Below are positions 1 through 6,819 of a stretch of DNA of 12,743 nucleotides, one piece after another. The position numbers were made by a program, and so were the translations under genes. Position 1 is the stretch's first letter, and every line of letters begins with the position of its first letter. This DNA is from Leptolyngbya sp. SIO4C5 (lineage in GTDB: Bacteria > Cyanobacteriota > Cyanobacteriia > Phormidesmidales > Phormidesmidaceae), in contig JAAHIC010000054.1 of NCBI GenBank assembly GCA_010671965.1, positions 1 to 12,743 of the forward strand, read 5' to 3'. The notes below the pieces were generated by a model. It made no database searches. It saw nothing but the letters and a program-made list of their open reading frames with translations, and was not told the DNA's origin.

Positions 1-379
1 TGGCAGGAAGCATTCTTGCCGCTCTTTTCCACCCTTTATTTATGGCATCGGCTGGTCCCTGATCAGGTTCGCTAACCCAACAGCTAATCCACTGATTGTA
101 CTTTTCAAGTATTTCGAGAGTGCGATCGCTGCTACCTCCATCAATAACGATGTACTCTATCTTGGGATAATTTTGAAGCAAAACTGAGCGGATAGTTTCT
201 TCAATAAATTCACCTTGATTATAGCTAGGCGTTACAATGCTAATCAAAGGATAGTTTGAAGTCTCTAAAGGCAGATTTTTCTGATGACGCTGATCGGTCC
301 AAGGCCATCCTGTTTGTTTTGATTCAGGTGGCGGCAAATCTTCTGCTTTAATTGGAGATTTAGAGAACGCAATATTCAT
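1..379 (-). CDS. Family 2 glycosyltransferase, N-terminal part (runs off left edge)
   Basis: This partial gene reads leftward from an ATG at 377-379. The visible 126 residues begin MNIAFSKSPIKAEDLPPPES. Residues 45-86 carry the GT-A nucleotide-binding start typical of GT2 enzymes: ISIVTPSYNQGEFIEE, then IEYIVIDGGSSDRT, with Asp80 and Asp85 as the expected nucleotide-sugar contacts. EPDQGPADAINKG (104-116) is a further GT2-type motif. The DxD metal-binding motif and the acceptor half lie outside the window. In this family the enzyme transfers an activated sugar to a growing glycan or lipid carrier, usually at the cytoplasmic face of the membrane, for exopolysaccharide, O-antigen or glycolipid synthesis. 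Its divergent neighbour is an SGNH hydrolase, which fits a surface-polysaccharide locus. No clear Shine-Dalgarno precedes the ATG. The family call is secure; the sugar and acceptor cannot be told. Confidence 0.9.
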   Translation of the reverse strand, partial: MNIAFSKSPIKAEDLPPPESKQTGWPWTDQRHQKNLPLETSNYPLISIVTPSYNQGEFIEETIRSVLLQNYPKIEYIVIDGGSSDRTLEILEKYNQWISCWVSEPDQGPADAINKGWKRAARMLPA

Positions 380-434
380 AAAGCCAAAAGAATTTGGAGA
401 TGCCAAAAGCAAAAGCTAACAGTCAATTCTATAA

Positions 435-448
435 AACTTAGCTAAGTT
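435..448. promoter_or_regulatory. 14-bp perfect palindrome, candidate operator
   Basis: AACTTAGCTAAGTT equals its own reverse complement over all 14 bases. It lies in the 121-bp AT-rich gap between the divergent glycosyltransferase and SGNH hydrolase genes, where a dimeric regulator could act on both. Its right end overlaps a weak -35-like TTGGCT (447-452). A regulatory role is inferred from symmetry and position only. Confidence 0.3.
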
Positions 449-476
449 GGCTAGAAAAGAGGCTTTTAATTAATAT
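447..476 (+). promoter_or_regulatory. Weak sigma70-like promoter candidate for the SGNH hydrolase gene
   Basis: TTGGCT at 447-452 is followed after 18 bases by TAATAT at 471-476, which matches the -10 consensus at four of six positions. The stretch is AT-rich and ends about 25-33 bp before the two possible start codons. The match is modest and a chance match is possible. Confidence 0.22.
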
Positions 477-500
477 TTGTACACATGCCGCAGCGTATAG

Positions 501-1499
501 ATGCTGACTATGCCTAAAAAGATATTGAAAACCGCAGGATTTTTGGGCCTGCTCATACTGGCAATGGGAGAGCTATTGGCGCGGTTTAGTTTGGGTTTAG
601 GTTCTCCTCCCCTATCCAGTCCTCACCCTACAGTCGAATATTTATACCAGCCCAATCAAGATGTTTTTCGATTTGGCAACCGCTTCATTACTAATCAATA
701 CGGGATGCGAAGCGAATTGTTTGCGGAAAAGAAAAAACTTGATAGTGAAATACGAGTAATGGTCTTTGGAGATTCCGTTTTGAATGGGGGCAGTCTTACC
801 GATCAAGACTCGCTAGCAACGTCTCTTTTGGCTGTAGCCTGGGAAAAGAAGCTTAATCGCAAGGTCATTGTTGGCAATATATCCGCTGGGAGCTGGGGGC
901 CGGGCAACTGGTTGGCCTATGCTCAAGCTTACGGTTTCTTCGAAGCTGATGTGGTCATTTTGCTGCTTTCTAGTCATGATGCTTATGATAATCCCACCTT
1001 TCAACCTTTAGATCTCAATACGCATCCGCAGAAAGCTCCCGTTTCAGCGCTACAGGAAGCGATCGCTCGCTATCTCCCCCGCTATCTCGCCAAAATTACC
1101 CGTCGTCCGGCGATAGTTCAGCCTAGTGACAGGGATATCGCATTGGCGACAGATCAGGGCCTCAGCGATTTAAAGGAGTTTTTGCTGTTAGCGCAACAGC
1201 AGACCCCACAAGTCTTTCTGTTTCTGCATCCGACACGCAGCGAGGCTAGAACCGGACAGCAGGAAAATGGATACGAGCAAATTTATACTTTGTCTACAGA
1301 TCTGGGAATATCCACTTTTTCGCTGCATGAAGCCTTTCAAAATGCCCTACAGCAGCGTGAGGCTGATCCTTACCGTTCAAATGACAATATTCATCCGAGT
1401 GAAGTAGGGCAGAAACTGATTGCTGATGCAATACAGCGGACTATTCCAGCGTCAATATTACGGCTGTCTCAGCAGCGCGATAACAGCGTGACTGAATAA
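501..1499 (+). CDS. Membrane-anchored SGNH/GDSL-type hydrolase
   Basis: The protein has 332 residues from ATG 501, or 329 from ATG 510 (MPKKILK). Neither start has a clear Shine-Dalgarno. A hydrophobic segment at about residues 12-28 looks like a signal anchor, which would place the rest outside the cytoplasmic membrane. SGNH blocks can be followed: VMVFGDSVLNGG with nucleophile Ser92 in block I, GNISAGSWGPGNW (125-137) in block II, and DNIHPS with Asp295 and His298 completing the triad in block V. Block III, normally GxND, reads SSHD (157-160), so the usual oxyanion-hole Asn is replaced by His159. Members of this superfamily cleave or transfer esters, including O-acetyl groups on polysaccharides. 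The divergent glycosyltransferase suggests a role in modifying a surface glycan. The substrate is unknown. Confidence 0.82.
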   Translation: MLTMPKKILKTAGFLGLLILAMGELLARFSLGLGSPPLSSPHPTVEYLYQPNQDVFRFGNRFITNQYGMRSELFAEKKKLDSEIRVMVFGDSVLNGGSLTDQDSLATSLLAVAWEKKLNRKVIVGNISAGSWGPGNWLAYAQAYGFFEADVVILLLSSHDAYDNPTFQPLDLNTHPQKAPVSALQEAIARYLPRYLAKITRRPAIVQPSDRDIALATDQGLSDLKEFLLLAQQQTPQVFLFLHPTRSEARTGQQENGYEQIYTLSTDLGISTFSLHEAFQNALQQREADPYRSNDNIHPSEVGQKLIADAIQRTIPASILRLSQQRDNSVTE

Positions 1500-1580
1500 G
1501 TGCAGGCATCTGTGAAATATACTCCGGCAGAATCCAGGCTGAGTGAATGTTGTTTGGCCTCAGGCTAACTTAAACAATAT

Positions 1581-1608
1581 TTTGCGAATCCACTACTTGA
1601 TCCGCAAA
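1581..1608. promoter_or_regulatory. Imperfect inverted repeat upstream of the orthocaspase gene
   Basis: TTTGCGAATC (1581-1590) and GATCCGCAAA (1599-1608) pair at nine of ten positions around an 8-base centre. No T-run follows, so it is a poor intrinsic terminator. Lying 55-82 bp before the start codon, it could be an operator or an mRNA leader hairpin. Function is inferred only from symmetry. Confidence 0.3.
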
Positions 1609-1651
1609 TCCAGGTAAAAGTAGACATTACTTCTGTAAGCCCGCCCCCGAT

Positions 1652-1655
1652 GGAG
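1652..1655 (+). promoter_or_regulatory. Ribosome binding site of the orthocaspase gene
   Basis: GGAG lies seven bases before the ATG at 1663. It supports that start, which also places a twin-arginine motif right at the N-terminus. Confidence 0.6.
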
Positions 1656-1662
1656 ACTCCCC

Positions 1663-3972
1663 ATGCCTGCTATCAAACGCCGTCAGTTTTTACAGTTTAC
1701 GGGTTCTGCCCTTGCTGCAATTGGTCTGAATCAGCTCGACGTTTTTTACCAGGGCGATCGCGCGGCTCGTGTTCTAGCTCAGCCGGCTCCGCGCAAGCTG
1801 GCTTTGCTCATCGGCGTTAATCAGTATCAGGGTGGAGTCAAAAATCTGCGGGGCTGTCTGACTGACGTGCAGATGCAGCGGCAGTTGCTGATTCATCGTT
1901 TTGGTTTTAATCCCAGCGATATTTTAATGCTGACGGATGAGACCGAGATGAAGCCCACTCGGGCCAATATTCTGTCGGCTTTTGAAAGTCACCTGATCAG
2001 TCAGGCTGAACCGGGAGATGTAGTGGTCTTTCACTACTCCGGTCATGGTTCCTACGTGCGCGATCCCGATCCGATTGCGCTGTCAAACACGCCAGGGAAT
2101 GAGAATTTTCAAGGTTTTAACGGCACCATCTTACCTAGCGATGCCCGCGTGGAGGTTCAGGACGGTCAGGTCAATGACATTATGGGCAAAACCTTGTTTT
2201 TACTGATGTCGGCCTTGAAAACCGATCAGGTGACTATGGTTTTAGATAGCTGTCACTCCGGGGGGGGGACTCGCGGTAACGTTCTAATTCGCTCTGAAGA
2301 TGCCCGTATCGCCGGCGTCAACGCCCAGCCCAGCACTGCTGAACTGGAGTACCAGGCCGAATGGATGAAGCAGTTAGGACTAACCCCCGAAGACCTGAAG
2401 GCGCGGCGGGCAGCGGGCATTGCCAAAGGGGTGGCGATGGGATCTACCGGAGCCAATCAGCTAGCCGCAGACGCCACGTTTGGCACTGGAGAAGGTCAGT
2501 TCTTCGCCGGGGCGTTTACCTACACGCTGACTCACTACCTCTGGCAGCAGCCTAATAGCCAGATGCTAGATACGGTTTTCACTAGCCTGGCCCGGCAGAC
2601 ACGCGATGTCGCCAACAATTCGCAGCTAGCCCAAACGCCGGTTTATCAGACCGCTCCCGACCAGAACTACGAAAACAGGCCAGTCTATCTGGTTGAGGCC
2701 ATAGCGCCCTCAGCCGAAGCGGTGGTGCTGGCGGAGGCTAGCTCAGGTGAAATGCAATTTTGGCTAGGGGGCGTGTCTTCCCAAAGCCTACGCTCTTTTG
2801 AGCAGGGAGCTATTTTCAACCTGATTGACGGGCAAGGTAACGCGCTAGGGCAGGTTGAGCAAACCCGGCGGGAGGGGCTAGTGGGCTACGGCACTCTGCA
2901 GGCAGCGCGATCGCTATCGGCTTCAGGTATGCTGCTGCGAGAGCGCATACGGGGGGTTCCTAACGATCTAACCATGAAGCTGGGTCTGCATCCGTCCTTG
3001 GCGGCGGCACTGCCGGGTGTACAGTCTGAGATCAACAACCTTAACCGTATGGCCGCGATCGCAATTGACCAGACTTCAACCGTCGATTACCTGGTCAGCC
3101 GCCTCACGCCAGAAGTGATCGCGCAGGGGCGATCGCGCGGCGTTGTGACTGAGGGTGAACCTGGTGGAATTGGCCTGACGACAGCCGACCTAATTCCGAT
3201 TGAAGCATCATTTGGGCGGGCGGCAGAAACAGCCGAGCAGGCGATCGCTCGCCTGCGTCCCCGGCTGAAGATGCTGCTGGCTGGGCTGGTCTTACGCTCG
3301 GTCTTAAATAGCGATACGTCAAATTTGGCGGTGAATGTTGAGGTCAAGCCGGTGCAGGGTGGGGGCACCTTTGCTCGCTCTAGCAGCCGGGGCGATGGAA
3401 TTGTGGCACAGCGAGTCAACGCTGAAATTCAGCAGTTGCGACCGGGCACGGAAATCCAGATTGAGGTGGTGAATAATGAGCCGCGCAGTCTCTACCTAGG
3501 CGTGCTAGTGATTGGCAGTTCGGGGCGAATTACGATACTGCACCCGGTCAACTGGGAAGATCCTGAAGGCGCCGCCCTGGTAGACTCCGGGCAAACCGTA
3601 GTCGTCCCCCAAAATCTACCGCCTCAGGCAGGCCGCAACTACTGCGATCCCAACGACACCGACGAAAATTTTCACTTCTGCGTCTCGGGGCCAGCCGGAT
3701 TTTTTGAAGTGCTGGTGCTGGCTAGCACTCAGCCTTTGCGGGATGCGCTCAAGGGTATACAGCAAATTGCCGGCGCCAGAGGTACGCGATCAGGCAGTCC
3801 CCTGAGTTTGGGAACTGAAACTGAAGAAGATGAGCCGCTGATGGTGGTCAATGCGCTGCTCAGCAATTTGGATCAGTCTACGCGGGCTGACGTTGAGCTA
3901 CGCGGCGGCGTCAGCGGCATCGATACGGAAAAGCTGGCGGCCCTATCGGTCATTTTGGAGGTCGTGGCCTAA
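1663..3972 (+). CDS. Tat-exported caspase-family (C14) orthocaspase with C-terminal DUF4384-type domain
   Basis: This 769-residue cysteine endopeptidase belongs to the bacterial metacaspase group (orthocaspases), which as a family cleave after Arg or Lys. The N-terminus has a Tat signal: KRRQFLQ at 5-11, a hydrophobic stretch to about residue 22, and a possible cleavage site near VLAQPA (37-42). The caspase p20 fold spans about 44-340. The catalytic dyad is His128 in HYSGHG and Cys197 in DSCHSGG, so it should be active. After a long linker, about 590-690 resembles DUF4384, often found on bacterial caspase-like proteins: SLYLGVLVIGSSGRITILHP (609-628). Of only four cysteines, Cys661 and Cys673 bracket an acidic loop (DPNDTDEN) that could hold a disulfide or a metal. 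A TPR-CHAT protease gene follows 133 bp downstream. A nine-G tract (2260-2268) lies just after the Cys197 codon. The natural substrate is unknown; programmed cell death or stress proteolysis is only inferred. Confidence 0.92.
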   Translation: MPAIKRRQFLQFTGSALAAIGLNQLDVFYQGDRAARVLAQPAPRKLALLIGVNQYQGGVKNLRGCLTDVQMQRQLLIHRFGFNPSDILMLTDETEMKPTRANILSAFESHLISQAEPGDVVVFHYSGHGSYVRDPDPIALSNTPGNENFQGFNGTILPSDARVEVQDGQVNDIMGKTLFLLMSALKTDQVTMVLDSCHSGGGTRGNVLIRSEDARIAGVNAQPSTAELEYQAEWMKQLGLTPEDLKARRAAGIAKGVAMGSTGANQLAADATFGTGEGQFFAGAFTYTLTHYLWQQPNSQMLDTVFTSLARQTRDVANNSQLAQTPVYQTAPDQNYENRPVYLVEAIAPSAEAVVLAEASSGEMQFWLGGVSSQSLRSFEQGAIFNLIDGQGNALGQVEQTRREGLVGYGTLQAARSLSASGMLLRERIRGVPNDLTMKLGLHPSLAAALPGVQSEINNLNRMAAIAIDQTSTVDYLVSRLTPEVIAQGRSRGVVTEGEPGGIGLTTADLIPIEASFGRAAETAEQAIARLRPRLKMLLAGLVLRSVLNSDTSNLAVNVEVKPVQGGGTFARSSSRGDGIVAQRVNAEIQQLRPGTEIQIEVVNNEPRSLYLGVLVIGSSGRITILHPVNWEDPEGAALVDSGQTVVVPQNLPPQAGRNYCDPNDTDENFHFCVSGPAGFFEVLVLASTQPLRDALKGIQQIAGARGTRSGSPLSLGTETEEDEPLMVVNALLSNLDQSTRADVELRGGVSGIDTEKLAALSVILEVVA
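2260..2268 (+). repeat. Nine-G homopolymer tract next to the orthocaspase active-site codon
   Basis: The coding strand has nine consecutive G residues, from the last base before 2261 through 2268. In frame they give the final base of Ser199 as C-less context and the codons GGG GGG GGG for Gly200-Gly202. The catalytic Cys197 codon is TGT at 2251-2253. Gain or loss of one G would frameshift the remaining three quarters of the protein. Tracts of this length slip in contingency genes of other bacteria; here the reading frame is intact as given. Confidence 0.85.
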
Positions 3973-4105
3973 TACTGCTATTGGGCAAATTCTCAGACAG
4001 CTTATCGGAACTGAACTCTCGGCCTAGGCTGGGCGTTCTCATCTTCGCACCGGGTTTGTAGCTTTTCTGGGCCTGCTCAGGGTTAAGACTTCAAAGGAGA
4101 AAGCA
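3973..4105 (+). other. Intergenic region between orthocaspase and TPR-CHAT genes
   Basis: This 133-bp gap separates two same-strand protease genes. It contains the 8-bp palindrome GCCTAGGC (4022-4029) and, at its right end, a strong ribosome binding site. There is no obvious intrinsic terminator and no clear promoter, so read-through from the orthocaspase gene is possible but not shown. Confidence 0.4.
4093..4100 (+). promoter_or_regulatory. Strong ribosome binding site of the TPR-CHAT gene
   Basis: AAAGGAGA ends five bases before the ATG at 4106. It is the clearest Shine-Dalgarno in the window and fixes the start that gives an N-terminal Sec signal peptide. Confidence 0.8.
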
Positions 4106-6775
4106 ATGCGACTGATGGCGGCGGCGGGACTGATATTCGGATTTTTATCCTGGATGGGTCTCCTGCCCCTAGTTCAGCCTTTTGGTCTGCTTTCGGCTAC
4201 GGCTCAGCCCGCCAGCGCTACCGCACAGCGGACACTCGCTACTGATCTATTGCAGCAGGGCAACTACCAATACCGGGCTAGACAGTTCTCAGCAGCTTTG
4301 CAGTCCTGGCAGCGATCGCTGGCCCTCTTTAGCGCTATTAAAGATGGCAGTGGCATGAGGACGGCGCTGGTCAGCCTGGGCGATGTCTCTAGTCAACTGA
4401 GCCGTTATGAGCAGGCCGTGGACTACTATGAGCAAGCGCTGACTATTACGCAAGCGCCGAGAGATCGCAGTGATGAAGCCGGTGTGTTGAACAATTTAGG
4501 CACTGCTTACAGGCATCTCAGCAACTATCGGCAGGCGATCGCCACTTTTGAAAAGGCCCTAACGCTATACACGCTGGCTGAGAACTCAGATCAGGTTGCC
4601 ACCGTTTTAACTAATTTAGGCAATACTTATTGGTCGCTGGGTGACTACCCTGAGGCTTTTCGCCATCATCGCCGGGCTTTATTTATCTTTCGGGCGGCGG
4701 CCAATCCCCATAGGGAAGCTTATGCCCTCAACAACTTAGGCAATGTCTATTGGTCACGCCAAAATTATCAGCAAGCAATTGTCTACTACGAGCAAGCTCT
4801 CTCACCGCTGCGGGCAACTCAAGACTTTAACGGCCTAGCACGTGTTTTTAATAACCTAGGCAGTGCCTATCAGGGGCTCAGTAATCAGTCCCAGGCCATT
4901 CGCTACCACCAGCTAGCGCTGCTCCTGTTTCAGGCTATCCGCAACCGCGAAGGCGAAGCCGTTGCCCTCACCCGGCTAGGCAACACTTACTTATCACTGG
5001 CGGATTACCCCCAGGCGATCGCCCACTACCAGCAAGCGCTCCCCATCTTTCAGGCCACTGGCGATCGCGCCGGGGAAGCTTTAGTGCGGAGCCGATTGGG
5101 TAACTGGTTTGCGCTGCAAAATCAGCCAGCCCTGGCTATTGTCTTCTACAAAGCCTCTATCAATATCCGCGAACAGATTCGCGGCGAGCTACGAGAACTG
5201 CCGGTTCACCTGCAGCAGTCTTTCACCAACGCGATCGCCAGCGACTACCGTGCCCTGGCCGATCTGCTACTGCAGCAAAATCGCATATTGGAAGCTCGGC
5301 GTATCCTCGATTTGCTCAAGGTGCAGGAGCTAGACGACTACCTGCAGGACGTGCAGCGCAGCGCCGCAACCGCTAGCGGCATTGATTACTGGCAGCCGGA
5401 ACAGCAAATTTTAGATCTGTATCAGCAGGTCATCGTCGAAGCTGAGGAGCTGGCCTGGCTAGCCGCAAGGCTACATGACGGCGGCCTGACAGTGGCGGAA
5501 AGGGAGCGACTCAGCACACTTCAGAGCCGCCAAGCTCAACTACAAAGCAGCTTCTTCAAGTTTCTCGACTCTGCTGAAGTTGTAGCCGCGCTGAATCAGC
5601 TACGGGTCAGCACCGCCGGGCACAACCTGGAGTTAGAAAACTATCAAACCCTACAGCGCAACCTGCAGCGGCTCCCGCAGTCTACGGTGCTGCTGTACCC
5701 GCTAATTTTAGAAAATCGCCTAGAGCTAGTCCTGGTGACAGCCAACACGCCGCCCATTCGCTATCCGGTGAAAATTGCGGCTGCTGAGCTGAACCGGGCA
5801 ATTGTGGAATTGGGTCAGGCCCTGGCTGATAAAAACAGCGATGTGCAGCCATCGGCTCACCGGCTTTATCAGTGGCTAATTGAGCCGCTAGAAGCTGAAC
5901 TGACGGCAGCGGCAGCCGAAATGATTATCTTTGCCCCCGATGGAGCGCTGCGCTACGTGCCTCTAGCGGCTCTGCACGACGGCGATCGCTGGCTGACCGA
6001 GCGCTTCCGCTTCACCCACATCACCGCTGCTTCCCTGACTAATTTTGATGCCGCGCCCCTTGCCGACCTGCAGGTGTTGGCAGCGGCCTGCGCTGAATGT
6101 CGCTTCAATTTCACGGTGCCAGAGGTGGGGGGGCGGGAGTTTCAGTTTGATCATTTGCCCCACACGGCGGCTGAAGTGGCGGCTCTAGCAGCTCAGCTAG
6201 GGAACGTGGATGTGCTGCTGAACCAGTCGTTTAATCCGGCGGACTTGAAACAGCGACTGGGGGGATACAACGTTTTGCATTTGGCTACCCATGCCGCTTT
6301 TGTCCAGGGAGAACCTAGAGAGTCGTTTATTGTGTTTGGCAGCGGCGAAACGGTGAGCCTGCAGGATATTCGCTACGAGTGGCAGTTTAGCAATATTGAG
6401 TTAGTGGTTTTGAGCGCCTGCGAGACGGCCCTAGGCAGCACTGAACTGGGCAGCGGCGTGGAAATCTTGGGCCTGGGCTACCAGATGCAAAATGCCGGGG
6501 CCAAGGCGGCGATCGCCTCTCTCTGGAAAGTCAGCGATGGCGGCACCCAGGTCCTGATGAATGCCTTTTATGCGGCGCTAGCGGCTGGGCAGACCAAGGC
6601 TGAGGCCCTGCAAACCGCTCAGCAAGCTCTAATCAGCGGCAATTTTTCCACCTTCAGCGGCGATCGCGCTGAAGTGATTCTTACCAGCCGCAGTGCTCTG
6701 CCGCCAGCAGTTTCTCACCGCCTCAGCCATCCCTACTACTGGGCTCCTTTTATTCTGATTGGCAATGGCCTTTGA
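4106..6775 (+). CDS. Secreted TPR-CHAT protein (clan CD cysteine peptidase)
   Basis: The protein has 889 residues. The N-terminus is a Sec-type signal peptide: a hydrophobic core at about 5-29 and likely cleavage after SATA (residue 33). Eight tetratricopeptide repeats follow, starting near 51, 91, 131, 171, 211, 251, 291 and 331, each exactly 40 residues apart and carrying LG-x-x-Y or a variant. A helical linker (360-520) leads to a CHAT domain (about 525-889). Its catalytic pair is visible: His729 in HLATHA and Cys772 in LSACETA, with GAKAAIASLWKVSDGGT (798-814) and the terminal YYWAPFILIG as further CHAT hallmarks. CHAT proteins are caspase/separase-related proteases, and TPRs usually bind a partner or trigger. 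HetF of heterocystous cyanobacteria is a family relative. Here the export signal puts the protein in the periplasm or lumen, beside a Tat-exported orthocaspase. A joint pathway is inferred from synteny. Confidence 0.92.
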   Translation: MRLMAAAGLIFGFLSWMGLLPLVQPFGLLSATAQPASATAQRTLATDLLQQGNYQYRARQFSAALQSWQRSLALFSAIKDGSGMRTALVSLGDVSSQLSRYEQAVDYYEQALTITQAPRDRSDEAGVLNNLGTAYRHLSNYRQAIATFEKALTLYTLAENSDQVATVLTNLGNTYWSLGDYPEAFRHHRRALFIFRAAANPHREAYALNNLGNVYWSRQNYQQAIVYYEQALSPLRATQDFNGLARVFNNLGSAYQGLSNQSQAIRYHQLALLLFQAIRNREGEAVALTRLGNTYLSLADYPQAIAHYQQALPIFQATGDRAGEALVRSRLGNWFALQNQPALAIVFYKASINIREQIRGELRELPVHLQQSFTNAIASDYRALADLLLQQNRILEARRILDLLKVQELDDYLQDVQRSAATASGIDYWQPEQQILDLYQQVIVEAEELAWLAARLHDGGLTVAERERLSTLQSRQAQLQSSFFKFLDSAEVVAALNQLRVSTAGHNLELENYQTLQRNLQRLPQSTVLLYPLILENRLELVLVTANTPPIRYPVKIAAAELNRAIVELGQALADKNSDVQPSAHRLYQWLIEPLEAELTAAAAEMIIFAPDGALRYVPLAALHDGDRWLTERFRFTHITAASLTNFDAAPLADLQVLAAACAECRFNFTVPEVGGREFQFDHLPHTAAEVAALAAQLGNVDVLLNQSFNPADLKQRLGGYNVLHLATHAAFVQGEPRESFIVFGSGETVSLQDIRYEWQFSNIELVVLSACETALGSTELGSGVEILGLGYQMQNAGAKAAIASLWKVSDGGTQVLMNAFYAALAAGQTKAEALQTAQQALISGNFSTFSGDRAEVILTSRSALPPAVSHRLSHPYYWAPFILIGNGL
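4256..5167 (+). repeat. Eight in-register TPR-coding repeats, 120-bp period
   Basis: Each TPR unit takes exactly 120 bp with no insertion or deletion from the first to the eighth. Related DNA such as AATTTAGGCA recurs at the same phase (for example around 4493, 4613 and 4733). The copies differ too much to be a recent tandem duplication. The regular spacing reflects 40-residue TPRs typical of long-helix, kinesin-light-chain-like arrays. Confidence 0.75.
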
Positions 6776-6792
6776 CTAGCCTGAATCAGAAC

Positions 6793-6809
6793 AACGGAGC
6801 CTGGCCGTT
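6793..6809. terminator. Weak possible bidirectional terminator between convergent genes
   Basis: AACGG (6793-6797) and CCGTT (6805-6809) can form a 5-bp stem with a 7-base loop, followed by one more T and then G-rich sequence. It sits in the 44-bp gap between the convergent TPR-CHAT and queG genes. The position is right, but the stem is short and the T-run poor. Confidence 0.25.
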
Positions 6810-6819
6810 TTGGCGGCGG

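Larger units (their letters stand above)
1500..1662. other. Intergenic region between SGNH hydrolase and orthocaspase genes
   Basis: This is the longest gap in the window (163 bp). It contains an imperfect inverted repeat (described separately) and a ribosome binding site at its right end. I saw no convincing ORF, and no terminator with a T-tract. The promoter of the orthocaspase gene probably lies here, but no -35/-10 pair stands out. Confidence 0.5.

Noticed and set aside
1500..1662. Hidden small gene or RNA in the longest gap
   Set aside because: I found no ORF with a ribosome binding site and no strong secondary structure apart from the imperfect inverted repeat already listed.
3087..3419. 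110-codon open frame on the minus strand within the orthocaspase gene
   Set aside because: It lies opposite a confident coding frame, its product is low-complexity and Arg/Pro/Ser-rich, and no ribosome binding site is seen.
4256..5167. 120-bp periodicity as a recent tandem DNA repeat or minisatellite
   Set aside because: The units are diverged at most positions and match the TPR consensus at the protein level, so the period is explained by protein structure.
4106..6775. TPR-CHAT protein as part of a CRISPR type III-E or gasdermin-type defence system
   Set aside because: There is no CRISPR array, Cas gene or gasdermin-like gene in the window, and the protein has a Sec signal peptide, which argues against a cytoplasmic defence role.
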